From Mycobacterium neglectum (GTDB lineage Bacteria > Actinomycetota > Actinomycetes > Mycobacteriales > Mycobacteriaceae), in contig NZ_NVQE01000024.1 in the NCBI RefSeq assembly GCF_002591975.1, positions 23,072 through 87,071 of the forward strand: DNA of 64,000 nucleotides, written 5' to 3'. How positions within the stretch are numbered: the stretch's first letter is position 1; each line of letters begins with the position of its first letter. Below are positions 33,727-41,409 of the stretch, one piece after another. Below the pieces are notes generated by a model that saw nothing but the letters and a program-made list of their open reading frames with translations, was not told the origin of the DNA and searched no databases. The position numbers were made by a program, and so were the translations under genes.

Positions 33727-34392
33727 GTGAAGCGAATTCTGGTGGTCGACGACGAGCCGACCATCCTCGCAGCCGTCGCAACCAGGCTGCGCGCCGAAGC
33801 CTTCCTCGTCGAAACCGCGATAGACGGGCCGTCGGCGGTGGCGACCGCGGCGGCCACCACCCCTGACCTGGTCGTACTCGATGTCATGCTGCCCGGGTTC
33901 GACGGGCTCGAAGCATGCCGTCGAATTCAGGCGCAGCGCTCCACGCCGGTGCTGATGCTCACCGCTCGAAGTGATGAGACGGACATGCTGATCGGCCTCG
34001 GAATCGGGGCTGACGACTATCTCACGAAGCCGTTCAGTATGCGCGAACTCGTCGCGCGCGTGCGGGTCCTGCTGCGCCGTGTGGAGCGGGCGCCAGAGCC
34101 GCAGTCGGTGTCGGTCGGCCGGTATCGAATCGACTTGCAGGCCCGCAGAGTTCATTCGGGCGATGACGAAGTCCGGCTCACCCGAACCGAATTCGACCTG
34201 CTGGCCTATCTCGTCGGCAGGCCCGGCGCTGCGGTGGCCCGCGAGACACTGCTAGAACAGGTGTGGGGACCCCCATCCGACCTCGCGACGCGCACCGTGG
34301 ATAGCCACGTCAAGGCTCTGCGGCGCAAGTTGGGATCGGAGCTGATCCGCACGGTACACGGCGTCGGATATGCACTCGAGATGCCGCGATGA
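33727..34392 (+). CDS. Two-component response regulator, OmpR/PhoB type
   Basis: This 221-residue protein has a receiver domain (VVDDEP acidic pair, phospho-acceptor Asp in LVVLDVMLPG, lysine in LTKPFS) and a winged-helix DNA-binding domain with RLTRTEFDLLAYLV, RTVDSHVKALRRKL and HGVGYALE. It starts with GTG. It shares a 4-base overlap with the sensor kinase downstream. The 71-base gap after ipdF holds TCCACAG and TTCACAA half-repeats that could be its binding site, but this is weak. Confidence 0.92.
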   Translation: MKRILVVDDEPTILAAVATRLRAEAFLVETAIDGPSAVATAAATTPDLVVLDVMLPGFDGLEACRRIQAQRSTPVLMLTARSDETDMLIGLGIGADDYLTKPFSMRELVARVRVLLRRVERAPEPQSVSVGRYRIDLQARRVHSGDDEVRLTRTEFDLLAYLVGRPGAAVARETLLEQVWGPPSDLATRTVDSHVKALRRKLGSELIRTVHGVGYALEMPR

Positions 34393-35420
34393 GCCGCTTC
34401 GGCGCTCTGTGGGACCGGCTGCCGCGGCCGCTGGATCCCTTCGGCTCCTTCAAGGTCAAGACGGGTTTACTCGTCGGCGGTGCAATCACTTTGGCATCGT
34501 TCACCTTCTGGATCGGTGCCAGTTGGCAGTTCCGGTACGCGTTGCTCGCGGCCCTGGCCACCTCACTGGTCTTCACACAGTTCATGGCGCATGGGATGAC
34601 GTCGCCTCTGCGGCAGATGACAGCCGCGGCACGCGCGATGGCACGCGGTGACTACAGCGTGCGGGTGCGAGCCACCTCGCGCGACGAGATCGGGCAGCTG
34701 GCAACGGCCTTCAATCAGATGTCTGCCGATCTCGGGGCCGCCGACGAGTATCGACGCGGGCTCATCGCGAATGTCTCACACGAGCTGCGCACCCCGATCG
34801 CGGCCTTGCGTGCGGTGCTGGAGAACGTGGTCGACGGGGTGGCCGAACCGGATGCGGCGACCATGCGTATTGCGCTGTCACAGACCGAGCGGCTCGGCGA
34901 GCTGGTGACCAATCTGCTCGATCTCTCGCGCGTCGAAGGCGGCGCGATTCCACTGCAGATAAACAGATTCGGAGTCGAAGAATTCCTGCGTGACGCCATC
35001 GAGCATGTCACCATCGGGCCGGGCGAGGCTCGGGTGGCGGTGCGTGTGATGCCGTCGACGCTCATGGCCTCGGCGGACCCGGCTCGTCTGCGGCAAGTGG
35101 TCATCAACCTGTTGAACAACGCCATCCGGCACAGCCCGAAAGGCGGCCACGTTTCGGTTCTCGCATCTGCTGCCGAACCCGCTGGCCTGCGCCTGGAGGT
35201 CTTCGACCACGGACCCGGGATCGAGCCTGCCGAGCGAGAACGTGTCTTCCAACGTTTCACCCGGGGGGCCACGTCCGAGGGTGGCACCGGTCTTGGTCTC
35301 GCGATCGCCCGGTGGGCAGTCGAATTGCACGGCGGGACAATCGAAGTGATGGACACACAAGAGGGATGCCGGATCGCGGTCATCATCCCGGAACCCTCGA
35401 TAGTGGAGGATCTGACATGA
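34389..35420 (+). CDS. Two-component sensor histidine kinase
   Basis: This 343-residue kinase has two closely spaced membrane segments (about residues 25-65) with almost no external loop, then HAMP (TSPLRQMTAAARAMARGDYS), HisKA with phospho-acceptor His in NVSHELRTPIAAL, and HATPase with NLLNNAIRHSPKGG, DHGPGIEP and GGTGLGLAIARWA. Lack of an external sensor domain suggests it reads a membrane event or a partner protein. The DUF4173-type membrane protein encoded next, overlapping by 4 bases, is a natural candidate for that partner. Confidence 0.92.
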   Translation: MSRFGALWDRLPRPLDPFGSFKVKTGLLVGGAITLASFTFWIGASWQFRYALLAALATSLVFTQFMAHGMTSPLRQMTAAARAMARGDYSVRVRATSRDEIGQLATAFNQMSADLGAADEYRRGLIANVSHELRTPIAALRAVLENVVDGVAEPDAATMRIALSQTERLGELVTNLLDLSRVEGGAIPLQINRFGVEEFLRDAIEHVTIGPGEARVAVRVMPSTLMASADPARLRQVVINLLNNAIRHSPKGGHVSVLASAAEPAGLRLEVFDHGPGIEPAERERVFQRFTRGATSEGGTGLGLAIARWAVELHGGTIEVMDTQEGCRIAVIIPEPSIVEDLT

Positions 35421-36970
35421 CGATGATGTATCCCGGTTGGTACGGGGCCCCGCCGCAGCCCGTTGCGCCTCCGCCGTTGGGGCCGATGCCACCGCGGCAG
35501 GGCGAGGCGGGCTGGACGGTGTGGCCGCGGCGGATCTGGCCGATCGACCCGCTGGCCGTTGCGCCCCGACGGATGCTGTTCGCCGCAGCCATCGCGGGCG
35601 CGGTCGGAACCGCGCTGTGGCGACCGACTGTGCTGAGCGTCGGCTACCTCATGGTCGGGCTGATGGTGTTCGGCGTCGTGTATGGCACAGCGGACCGACG
35701 CCCGACCCGTGCCGAATGGACCGGAATCGGGTTGACCCTCGCGCTGCTCTCGGTGTCCGCGATGCTGGCCGCAGAGTGGGTCGGCGGTCTTTGTCTCATC
35801 GCGGCCTGGGTGGTCGGCTGGTGTACGTTCGCCGGCGGTCACACCTGGACCGCGGTGTTGTCCGGCCCGTTTCTGCCGTGGCTGTTGCCGGGGCGGGTGC
35901 GGGGATGGGTAGGCCGCGCACTTCACGGAGCCGCGCCAAGTCGTATGGCGGTTCCCAAGCTCGGACGGCTCGCCGTCGTCATCGGCGTCACGGTGGCTCT
36001 TGCGCTGGTGTTCGGTGGGCTGTTCGCCGCGGCCGACCCCGCGTTCGCTCGCCTGGTCGACAATCTGGTGCCTGAATTCGATGGCGGCGACATCATTGCG
36101 CGGCTCGTGGTCGCGGGCATCGTGGTGGCCTTCATATTGGGCGGCGGCTACCTGATCCGATTCACGCCGCGGCTCGATAACATGGCTCCCGCGCCGATGA
36201 AGCCGGTGCCGCGGTGGGAATGGGCGCTGCCGCTCGGGGTGCTCGACGTGTTGTTCATCGCCTTTGTCGCGGTCCAGGCGAGAATTCTGTTCGGTGGGCA
36301 CACGCATGTGCTGGAAACCGAGGGTCTGACGTACGCCGAGTACGCGCGGCAGGGCTTCTGGCAACTGCTGTGGGTTTCTGGCCTGACGATGCTGGTATTG
36401 ACCGGCGTCATCCGGGTGGCGGGGCGGGCGACCGCGGCCGATCGCCGACTGCTGCGGGTGCTCGTCGGAATTCTTTGCGCCACATCGGTTGTGGTGGTGA
36501 TTTCGGCGATCCACCGCATGTGGGTGTACCAACAGGCATACGGGTTCAGCACGGAACGGTTGATGGTGATCACCATCGAGGTATGGCTGGGTGCGGTGTT
36601 CCTACTGGTCGCCGCCGCCGGAATCCGGATGAGCGCCCGGTGGCTGCCGCGGGCCGTGCTGGTGGCCGGCGTGCTGGCGCTCCTCGGCCTGGCCGCCCTC
36701 AATCCCGAGCGCCTGATCGCCGATCGCAACATCGACCGTTTCGAACAGACCGGACAACTCGACGCGGAGTACCTGTCGAGACTTTCCGCGGACATCGACC
36801 CCGCGCTGCATCGACTGCCCGACCGGATTCGGGCCTGCGTGACGGCCCCGGCCTCCGACCGCGACCCCTGGTATCTGTTCAACCTGTCGCGGTCCCGTGC
36901 CGATCGCGCCGTCGACGGCTCGCTATCGGATTTTTGTACCGCCTTCGGCCGCGACGAATACAGCAGGTAG
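35417..36970 (+). CDS. Multi-span membrane protein, DUF4173/DUF4153 type
   Basis: From the ATG at 35417, overlapping the kinase stop, the product has 517 residues. A proline-rich N-terminus (PQPVAPPPLGPMPPRQ) precedes about ten membrane segments, then a C-terminal soluble part of about 110 residues with NPERLIADRNIDRFEQTGQL and LDAEYLSRLSADIDPALHRL. That RNI-RF...D--YL-LSxDA/DxxPAL pattern is typical of DUF4173 proteins. The function is unknown. Genes of this type often stand beside OmpR-type two-component systems, as here. Confidence 0.8.
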   Translation: MTMMYPGWYGAPPQPVAPPPLGPMPPRQGEAGWTVWPRRIWPIDPLAVAPRRMLFAAAIAGAVGTALWRPTVLSVGYLMVGLMVFGVVYGTADRRPTRAEWTGIGLTLALLSVSAMLAAEWVGGLCLIAAWVVGWCTFAGGHTWTAVLSGPFLPWLLPGRVRGWVGRALHGAAPSRMAVPKLGRLAVVIGVTVALALVFGGLFAAADPAFARLVDNLVPEFDGGDIIARLVVAGIVVAFILGGGYLIRFTPRLDNMAPAPMKPVPRWEWALPLGVLDVLFIAFVAVQARILFGGHTHVLETEGLTYAEYARQGFWQLLWVSGLTMLVLTGVIRVAGRATAADRRLLRVLVGILCATSVVVVISAIHRMWVYQQAYGFSTERLMVITIEVWLGAVFLLVAAAGIRMSARWLPRAVLVAGVLALLGLAALNPERLIADRNIDRFEQTGQLDAEYLSRLSADIDPALHRLPDRIRACVTAPASDRDPWYLFNLSRSRADRAVDGSLSDFCTAFGRDEYSR

Positions 36971-37006
36971 CGCCCGCACCGACGCGCGAACACCCGATAG
37001 TGACCT

Positions 37007-37020
37007 AGCAAGTGCTTGGT
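37007..37020. promoter_or_regulatory. KstR2 operator (kstR2-fadA6)
   Basis: AGCAAGTGCTTGGT is the same 14-mer as the site at 31692 and fits AnCAAGnnCTTGnT fully. It lies 15 bases before the kstR2 ATG, consistent with autoregulation of kstR2-fadA6. Confidence 0.92.
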
Positions 37021-37035
37021 TGGTAAGCTGTCGGG

Positions 37036-37644
37036 ATGGTGGAGGAACCGGCCGCCCCTACGGTGAGCAGGCGTGACGAGCTTCTCGAGCTCGCCGCGGC
37101 GATGTTCGCCGAACGCGGGCTGCGGGCCACGACCGTGCGCGACATCGCGGACTCGGCCGGAATCCTGTCCGGCAGTCTCTACCACCACTTCTCCTCCAAG
37201 GAGGAGATGGTCGACGAGGTGTTGCGCGGATTCCTCGACTGGCTCTTCGAACGCTACGAGCAGATCGTCGCGACCGAACCGAATCCGCTGGAACGGCTCA
37301 AGGGCCTGTTCATGGCGTCGTTCGAAGCGATCGAGGACCGGCACGCGCAGGTCGTCATATACCAGGACGAGGCGAAGCGACTCGCGAGCCAGGAGCGCTT
37401 CTCCTATGTGGAAAAACGCAATCGAGAGCAGCGAAAGATGTGGCTAGCTCTGCTCGATCAGGGTGTCGAGGAGGGGTACTTCCGTCCCGATATCGACGTC
37501 GATCTGGTCTACCGGTTCATCCGCGACACCACCTGGGTTTCGGTCCGGTGGTATCAGCCAGGCGGACCGCTCACGGCCGAAGAGGTCGGCCGACAGTACC
37601 TAGCCATCGTTCTTGGCGGCATCACCAAAGAAGGAGTCGAGTAA
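37036..37644 (+). CDS. kstR2: KstR2, TetR-family repressor of the HIP regulon
   Basis: This 202-residue TetR protein has helix-turn-helix RDIADSAGILSGSLYHHFSS and ligand-domain stretches HAQVVIYQDEAKRLASQERF and FIRDTTWVSVRWYQPGGPLT that match mycobacterial KstR2 (Rv3557c). It represses the lower ring-C/D genes until HIP-CoA binds. The stop TAA shares one base with the fadA6 ATG. A perfect KstR2 site is directly upstream. Confidence 0.95.
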   Translation: MVEEPAAPTVSRRDELLELAAAMFAERGLRATTVRDIADSAGILSGSLYHHFSSKEEMVDEVLRGFLDWLFERYEQIVATEPNPLERLKGLFMASFEAIEDRHAQVVIYQDEAKRLASQERFSYVEKRNREQRKMWLALLDQGVEEGYFRPDIDVDLVYRFIRDTTWVSVRWYQPGGPLTAEEVGRQYLAIVLGGITKEGVE

Positions 37645-38792
37645 TGCCTGAGGCATACGTCATCGAAGCTGTCCGAACTGCTGTCGGCAAGCGCAACGGC
37701 GGGCTGTCCGGCGTGCATCCCGTCGATCTGGGTGCCGCGGGCTGGCGCGGATTGTTCGACCGGACCGACGCCGATCCCGGTGCGGTCGACGACGTGATCG
37801 CCGGTTGCGTCGACGCCATCGGGCCTCAGGCGGGCAACATCGCCAGGCTGTCGTGGCTGGCCGCCGGATTCCCCGAAGAAGTGCCGGGTGTCACCGTTGA
37901 CCGCCAGTGCGGTTCGAGCCAGCAGGCGATTTCCTTTGGCGCACAGGCCATCATGTCCGGTACCGCTGATCTGATCGTGGCGGGCGGCATGCAGAACATG
38001 AGCCAAATCCCGATCTCGTCGGCGATGACCGTCGCCGAGCAGTTCGGCTTCACCTCGCCGACCAACGAATCCAAGAGCTGGCTGCACCGCTACGGCGATC
38101 AGGAGATCTCACAGTTCCGCGGTTCGGAGCTGATCGCCGAGAAGTGGAATCTCTCCCGCGAAGAGATGGAGGAGTACTCGCTTATCAGCCACCAGCGTGC
38201 GCAGGAGGCGATCCGCGCCGGGCACTTCGAGAACGAGATCATCGGTGTCGACGGATTCGTCATCGACGAAGGTCCGCGTGACACCTCGCTGGAGAAGATG
38301 GCGGGTCTCAAGACGCTGGTCGACGGTGGCCGGCTGACTGCCGCGATGGCCAGCCAGATCTCCGACGGCGCAAGCGCTGTGTTGCTCGCGTCCGAGCAGG
38401 CGGTCAAGGACCACGGGCTCAAGCCCCGGGCACGCATCCACCACATCAGCGCCCGCGGCGCCGACCCGGTGTTCATGCTGACGGGCCCGATCCCCGCCAC
38501 TCAGTACGCACTGAAAAAGACCGGCCTGTCGATGGACGACATCGACACCGTCGAGATCAACGAGGCCTTCGCACCCGTCGTCATGGCGTGGATGAAGGAA
38601 CTCAGGGTCGACCACGCGAAGGTGAACCCCAGCGGCGGTGCGATCGCGCTCGGACATCCACTCGGTGCTACCGGCGCCAAACTGTTCACCACGATGCTGA
38701 ACACGTTGGAGCGCACCGGCGGACGCTACGGACTGCAAACGATGTGCGAGGGCGGCGGCACCGCCAACGTCACGATCATCGAGCGCCTCTAG
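37644..38792 (+). CDS. fadA6: FadA6, thiolase of ring C/D degradation
   Basis: From the ATG on the kstR2 stop it has 382 residues. Thiolase catalytic residues are present: Cys89 in DRQCGSSQQA, His338 in ALGHPLGATG and Cys368 in TMCEGGGTAN. It corresponds to Rv3556c. It cleaves acetyl-CoA from the dioxo-decanedioyl-CoA formed by IpdAB, leaving 4-methyl-5-oxo-octanedioyl-CoA. It is co-transcribed with kstR2, and its stop overlaps the convergent alcohol dehydrogenase gene by 4 bases. Confidence 0.93.
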   Translation: MPEAYVIEAVRTAVGKRNGGLSGVHPVDLGAAGWRGLFDRTDADPGAVDDVIAGCVDAIGPQAGNIARLSWLAAGFPEEVPGVTVDRQCGSSQQAISFGAQAIMSGTADLIVAGGMQNMSQIPISSAMTVAEQFGFTSPTNESKSWLHRYGDQEISQFRGSELIAEKWNLSREEMEEYSLISHQRAQEAIRAGHFENEIIGVDGFVIDEGPRDTSLEKMAGLKTLVDGGRLTAAMASQISDGASAVLLASEQAVKDHGLKPRARIHHISARGADPVFMLTGPIPATQYALKKTGLSMDDIDTVEINEAFAPVVMAWMKELRVDHAKVNPSGGAIALGHPLGATGAKLFTTMLNTLERTGGRYGLQTMCEGGGTANVTIIERL

Positions 38793-39904
38793 TGGTCGTG
38801 GATGATCACACCGCGGATGTTGCGACCCGCGAGCATGTCGTCATACGCCACGTTGATGTCGTTGAGCTTGTACTCGGCGGTCACCGTCTCGTCGAGGAGT
38901 AGCTTGCCGTCGCGGTAGAGGTTGAGTAGCCGCGGGATGTCCGCGCGCGGATTCGCCTCACCATAGAGGCTGCCAAGCAGCCGCTTCTGGAACAGCGTCA
39001 TCATCGCCATCGGCAGGGTCGGCGTCACGTCGGCCATCGATGCGATGGCGGTCATCACCACCGCGCCGCCCTTGCGGACGATATCCAGCGCCTCGTTGAT
39101 CATCGGCCCCTTGAGTAGGCCGACCGTCAGCAGTGCGGAGTCCGCCATCACGCCGCGGGTGAGTTCTGCGACCAACTCCGTGGCCTCGGGCATCGATGTC
39201 ACGAAATGGGTGGCGCCGAACTCGAATGCCTTGTCCCGCTTAGATTCCACGATGTCGACGACGACGATGTGCTCGGCGCCCGCCAGCCGGGCGCCCTGGA
39301 TCGCGCCGCTGCCGATACCTCCGCAACCGATCACGACCACGGTGTCGCCCGGAGTCACGTCGGCGGTGTTGACGGCTGAACCCCATCCCGTCATCACGCC
39401 GCAGCCCAGCAGGCACGCGCGAGACAGCGGCAGGTCGTCGTCGACCTTGACCAAGGAGGTCTCCGAGACGGTGCTGAGTTCGGAGAAACTTCCGACCCCG
39501 ACCATGACGCCGACGTCCTTCCCCTGCGCCCGGCGGCGGTAGGTGCCGTCGGCCTGCAGACCCAACAGGATGATCGCGCCCATATCGCACAGGTTCTGAT
39601 GTCCGCTGGCACACCAGCGGCAGCGGCCACACGCCGGCAGGAACGAGGCCACCACATGGTCGCCGACCTTCAGGTCGCGCACGCCGGGGCCGATCTCCTG
39701 CACGACACCGGCGCCCTCATGCCCGCCGATCGTCGGAAGCGTCACGCCGGCCAGATCGCCGGTCTGGACATGGTGGTCGGAGTGGCACAACCCGGTGGCC
39801 TCGAATGCGACGAGGACCTCGCCTTCCTTCGGTCCGTCGAGGTCGATCTCCTCGACGCTCCACGGCTTGTTGAGCTCCCACAGCACGGCAGCGTTCGTCT
39901 TCAT
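38789..39904 (-). CDS. Zinc-type NDMA-dependent alcohol dehydrogenase
   Basis: This 371-residue medium-chain dehydrogenase has catalytic-zinc motifs TGLCHSDHH and GGHEGAGVV, the four structural-zinc cysteines in CGRCRWCASGHQNLC and the cofactor loop GCGGIGSGAIQGARLAGA. The N-terminal KTNAAVLWELNKPWSVEEI and LLGLQADGTYRRRAQGKDVG match the NDMA-dependent, Rxyl_3153-like group, whose nicotinamide is held in the enzyme and whose electrons go to mycofactocin. Substrate is an unknown alcohol. It is convergent with fadA6 and has its own 58-base gap from the membrane-protein gene upstream. Confidence 0.85.
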   Translation of the reverse strand: MKTNAAVLWELNKPWSVEEIDLDGPKEGEVLVAFEATGLCHSDHHVQTGDLAGVTLPTIGGHEGAGVVQEIGPGVRDLKVGDHVVASFLPACGRCRWCASGHQNLCDMGAIILLGLQADGTYRRRAQGKDVGVMVGVGSFSELSTVSETSLVKVDDDLPLSRACLLGCGVMTGWGSAVNTADVTPGDTVVVIGCGGIGSGAIQGARLAGAEHIVVVDIVESKRDKAFEFGATHFVTSMPEATELVAELTRGVMADSALLTVGLLKGPMINEALDIVRKGGAVVMTAIASMADVTPTLPMAMMTLFQKRLLGSLYGEANPRADIPRLLNLYRDGKLLLDETVTAEYKLNDINVAYDDMLAGRNIRGVIIHDH

Positions 39905-39962
39905 GCGAAAAGAGTTTAGGGAAAGTGGGACGCGGATTGGGCTGAATCGAAAGGCTTACTGT

Positions 39963-40712
39963 TTACTGTGCGAGAAGCAGCCCGCCGAGTGCGACGATCC
40001 AGCTCGCGAAGCTGCCGACCAAGAAGTACTCAGTGACTGTGCTGATGTCGACGTCTACACCGATATGTCCGTTCTCCCGGGCCTTCTGCGCGTTGATCTC
40101 CGGGAACCTGATGATGCTCTTCGCCGCAACCACGGCGGTGGCGGCCGCGAGTTGACCGGCCAGTCCGAGCCCGAGAATCAGGACGCGCTCCATCGGGCCG
40201 AGCAGCCTGCCGCCCTTGAGCCGATCCGATGCCTGCGGCTCGCCGGCGGGCTTCACCGCGCCGACGGCGCTGAGAACCAGCCGCACCAACTGGTTTCCGG
40301 TCACGAGTTGAAGCAGCACCACCGCGACGACCATGAGCAGCCGGTCGGTATCCAGGTTCGCGACGCCCGGCAGGTCGACCCATGCCGACCACCGCGCCAC
40401 CAGGCCGCCGGCCGGCGACCCGAAGCCGGACAACACAATCAGCAGCCCGACTGCCGCCGCGAACACGATCAGCGGTGCCAGCTCGCGGTCGCCGGTCCGC
40501 TCTGCCCGTGCACACAACACGACCCAGGCGACGCTCGCCGCCGCCGCGATCTCCAAGAGCACGATGTCGGGGGCCTGCCACAGTCCTGCCAGCGCGGCAC
40601 ATCCGACGACCACAACCGCTGCAAGGACAGGCGGTACCCAGGAGCGCTCGGTCAATCGCCGGGCCACGTCGGCGAAGCCCATCGCGATCAGCATCACGGC
40701 CAGTGCGCTCAC
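39963..40712 (-). CDS. Membrane protein paired with SatD, DUF3307-like C-terminus
   Basis: The GTG at 40710-40712 overlaps the satD stop by 4 bases and gives 249 residues with about seven hydrophobic segments. The C-terminal part (GRLLGPMERVLILGLGLAGQ, then AAKSIIRFPEIN and TEYFLVGSFASWIVALGG) resembles what I recall of DUF3307 membrane proteins encoded beside satD in Firmicutes. Its function is not known. The coupling to satD suggests that the two act together, for example as a cytoplasmic nucleotide-handling protein with a membrane effector or sensor; this is inference. Confidence 0.65.
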   Translation of the reverse strand: MSALAVMLIAMGFADVARRLTERSWVPPVLAAVVVVGCAALAGLWQAPDIVLLEIAAAASVAWVVLCARAERTGDRELAPLIVFAAAVGLLIVLSGFGSPAGGLVARWSAWVDLPGVANLDTDRLLMVVAVVLLQLVTGNQLVRLVLSAVGAVKPAGEPQASDRLKGGRLLGPMERVLILGLGLAGQLAAATAVVAAKSIIRFPEINAQKARENGHIGVDVDISTVTEYFLVGSFASWIVALGGLLLAQ

Positions 40713-41362
40713 GGAACTCCCCGCAGGTATTGCGACGCCATGACGATCAAGTCCAATCCGTCGCGCCCGGCCCGTTGCGATACCGCAGAAGCGCTGATGC
40801 CCTCGGCGGCGGAGATGTCCTTCTTCGTCTGATTCCTCAACAAGCCATTCACTATCCGTATCGATCGGTCGTCCAGCGATCCAAGCAGATGGTCCCGACA
40901 CAACAGCGCGGCGTTGATCGAGTCGGCATCGGTGCGGTCGCCGCCTGCGACCCGAAACGACGTGCGAACCATGGCCAGGCCCGGTTGCCGTTGGGCTGCC
41001 GCCGTCCATTCGATCGCCTCGCGTGCGGCCCACCACCCGGGGCCGTCCTGGATGCCGGCCTGTGGATCGAGCATCGACACCGCACCCCAGCCGATGCCGA
41101 ACCGGACATCGACGGCGGGCGTGAGCGCGAGACGGATGGACAACGCGGCATCGATCGCCGCGCCGACAGTGGGGTAACTGCCCTGGAACTCGTCGCCGAC
41201 GGTGAATGCCGGCGCATCGACCGCGCCTGCACCGACATCGCGCAGGGCGCGATTGGTGACTCGGTGCGCGGCCGCGCGATCGGCGACGTGACGGGAACCG
41301 ACGACATCGCCGATCAGGGTCGCCCGCAGACCTGATGAAGCTGTGGACTTAATATCGACCAT
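40709..41362 (-). CDS. SatD-family protein with C-terminal helix-turn-helix
   Basis: This 217-residue protein opens with ATLIGDVVGSRHVADR, continues with FTVGDEFQGSYPTVGAAIDA and DVRFGIGWGAV, then DGPGWWAAREAIEW. These are the conserved blocks of the SatD family, and GDEFQG with an earlier IGD recalls the active-site layout of GGDEF/class III nucleotidyl cyclases. Residues after about 170 (NQTKKDISAAEGISASAVSQ) look like a helix-turn-helix. The function is not established; a nucleotide-linked regulator is the inference. It has a leaderless-type promoter inside nested palindromes and overlaps its membrane partner. Confidence 0.72.
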   Translation of the reverse strand: MVDIKSTASSGLRATLIGDVVGSRHVADRAAAHRVTNRALRDVGAGAVDAPAFTVGDEFQGSYPTVGAAIDAALSIRLALTPAVDVRFGIGWGAVSMLDPQAGIQDGPGWWAAREAIEWTAAAQRQPGLAMVRTSFRVAGGDRTDADSINAALLCRDHLLGSLDDRSIRIVNGLLRNQTKKDISAAEGISASAVSQRAGRDGLDLIVMASQYLRGVP

Positions 41363-41409
41363 ATGAAGATTATAACTTCATTTTTGAAAAATGAAGCCTA
41401 TGCCTTCAT
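41363..41409 (-). promoter_or_regulatory. Leaderless satD promoter inside a four-half-site palindrome array
   Basis: Half-sites ATGAAG (41363), CTTCAT (41376), ATGAAG (41391) and CTTCAT (41404) alternate over 47 bases. The middle two extend to a perfect palindrome with 10-base arms (CTTCATTTTT and AAAAATGAAG around a single G, 41376-41396). On the minus strand TATAAT (41374-41369) is a consensus -10 element whose predicted start point, 7 bases on, is the A of the satD ATG, so the mRNA would be leaderless. The last half-site overlaps the ipdC stop codon. Confidence 0.65.

Noticed and set aside
34715..36532. Minus-strand open frame of 605 codons opposite the kinase and membrane protein
   Set aside because: It has low-complexity Arg/His/Pro-rich content and covers two well-supported overlapping genes on the plus strand.
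41363..41409. Palindrome array as an intrinsic terminator of ipdC
   Set aside because: The arms are AT-rich and overlap a consensus -10 element and the ipdC stop, which fits an operator better than a terminator; a dual role remains possible.
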